From: Oscillospiraceae bacterium
GTDB taxonomy: Bacteria; Bacillota; Clostridia; Oscillospirales; Oscillospiraceae
Direction: 5' to 3'
Length of the DNA: 35,949 bases
Assembly (NCBI GenBank): GCA_022792495.1
Contig: JAAWBD010000097.1
Span: 1 to 35,949 of the forward strand
The translations under genes were made by a program, and so were the position numbers. Positions 35,917 through 35,949 of this stretch are shown piece by piece. The notes below the pieces were generated by a model. It was not told the origin of the DNA, did not search any database, and worked only from the letters and a program-made list of their open reading frames with translations. The stretch's first letter is position 1. Every line of letters begins with the position of its first letter.

Positions 35917-35949
35917 GGCGCGGTAGTTCAGTTGGTTAGAACGCCGGCC
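35917..35949 (+). tRNA. tRNA, 5' part only; probably tRNA-Asp (GUC)
   Basis: The window ends inside a second tRNA three bases after the first. Visible are the acceptor strand GGCGCGG, TA, the D arm GTTC ... GAAC with loop AGTTGGTTA, and the start of the anticodon stem GCCGGCC. These D-arm and anticodon-stem bases are typical of bacterial tRNA-Asp, but the anticodon is outside the window. Confidence 0.75.

Overview
The window comes from a GC-rich, spore-forming, Gram-positive anaerobe of the Clostridia, most likely an Oscillospiraceae relative of Flavonifractor, Intestinimonas or Lawsonibacter. The taxonomic call is inference. It rests on AGGAGG-type ribosome binding sites, CIRCE heat-shock operators, three secreted proteins with S-layer-homology modules, two SleB-type cell-wall hydrolases, a stand-alone Spo0A C-terminal domain protein, and many short convergent transcription units ended by strong intrinsic terminators. 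No rRNA, insertion sequence, prophage or CRISPR array was seen.

Layout. 1-5.3 kb: a truncated DUF2461 gene behind an ECF-like sigma factor with a Cys-rich tail, a decayed GyrI-like pseudogene, an RluA-type pseudouridine synthase, an atypical DAACS-family symporter, and hemW. 5.5-8.7 kb: a large secreted phosphodiester-glycosidase/SLH protein. 8.7-11.0 kb: a four-gene regulatory operon on the minus strand (XRE regulator, sigma factor, membrane anti-sigma-like protein, small secreted protein), whose promoter -10 box lies inside a dyad. Its distal half is strikingly AT-rich. 11.3-11.9 kb: an XRE regulator overlapping a stand-alone Spo0A_C protein. 12-15.1 kb: GluQ-RS, a lipoprotein and lysA. 15.2-16.8 kb: a uracil permease preceded by a leader peptide ORF, a U-rich tract and an intrinsic terminator, an arrangement like the UTP-sensitive pyrBI attenuator of enterobacteria. 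16.8-17.5 kb: hsp20 behind one good and one degenerate CIRCE. 17.6-25.1 kb: an aldo/keto reductase with ferredoxin-like tail, an XRE regulator, an M13 peptidase with SLH-like N-terminus, an SLH-M15 peptidase and two SleB paralogues. 25.2-26.7 kb: an orphan 61-codon gene, a YozG-like XRE/DUF2975 pair and rpmB.

26.9-32.9 kb: a carbohydrate locus. Mannose-family PTS genes IIA-IIB-IIC-IID, a SIS-domain sugar-phosphate protein, an unknown membrane protein and a HAD phosphatase read leftward. A GntR/UTRA regulator reads divergently but is split by a frameshift. Two matching TGTA(C/T)ATACA sites lie in the divergent control region, one inside the PTS promoter spacer. 33-35.9 kb: a DUF3298 protein, then the yerC-like regulator/methyltransferase/hslO operon, and a tRNA operon (Val-UAC, then a truncated probable Asp) running off the window.

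The most unusual signals are the permease leader, the mosaic sigma/anti-sigma operon, the XRE/Spo0A_C pair, the frameshifted GntR gene with its operator candidates, and the symporter lacking the canonical substrate-binding residues.
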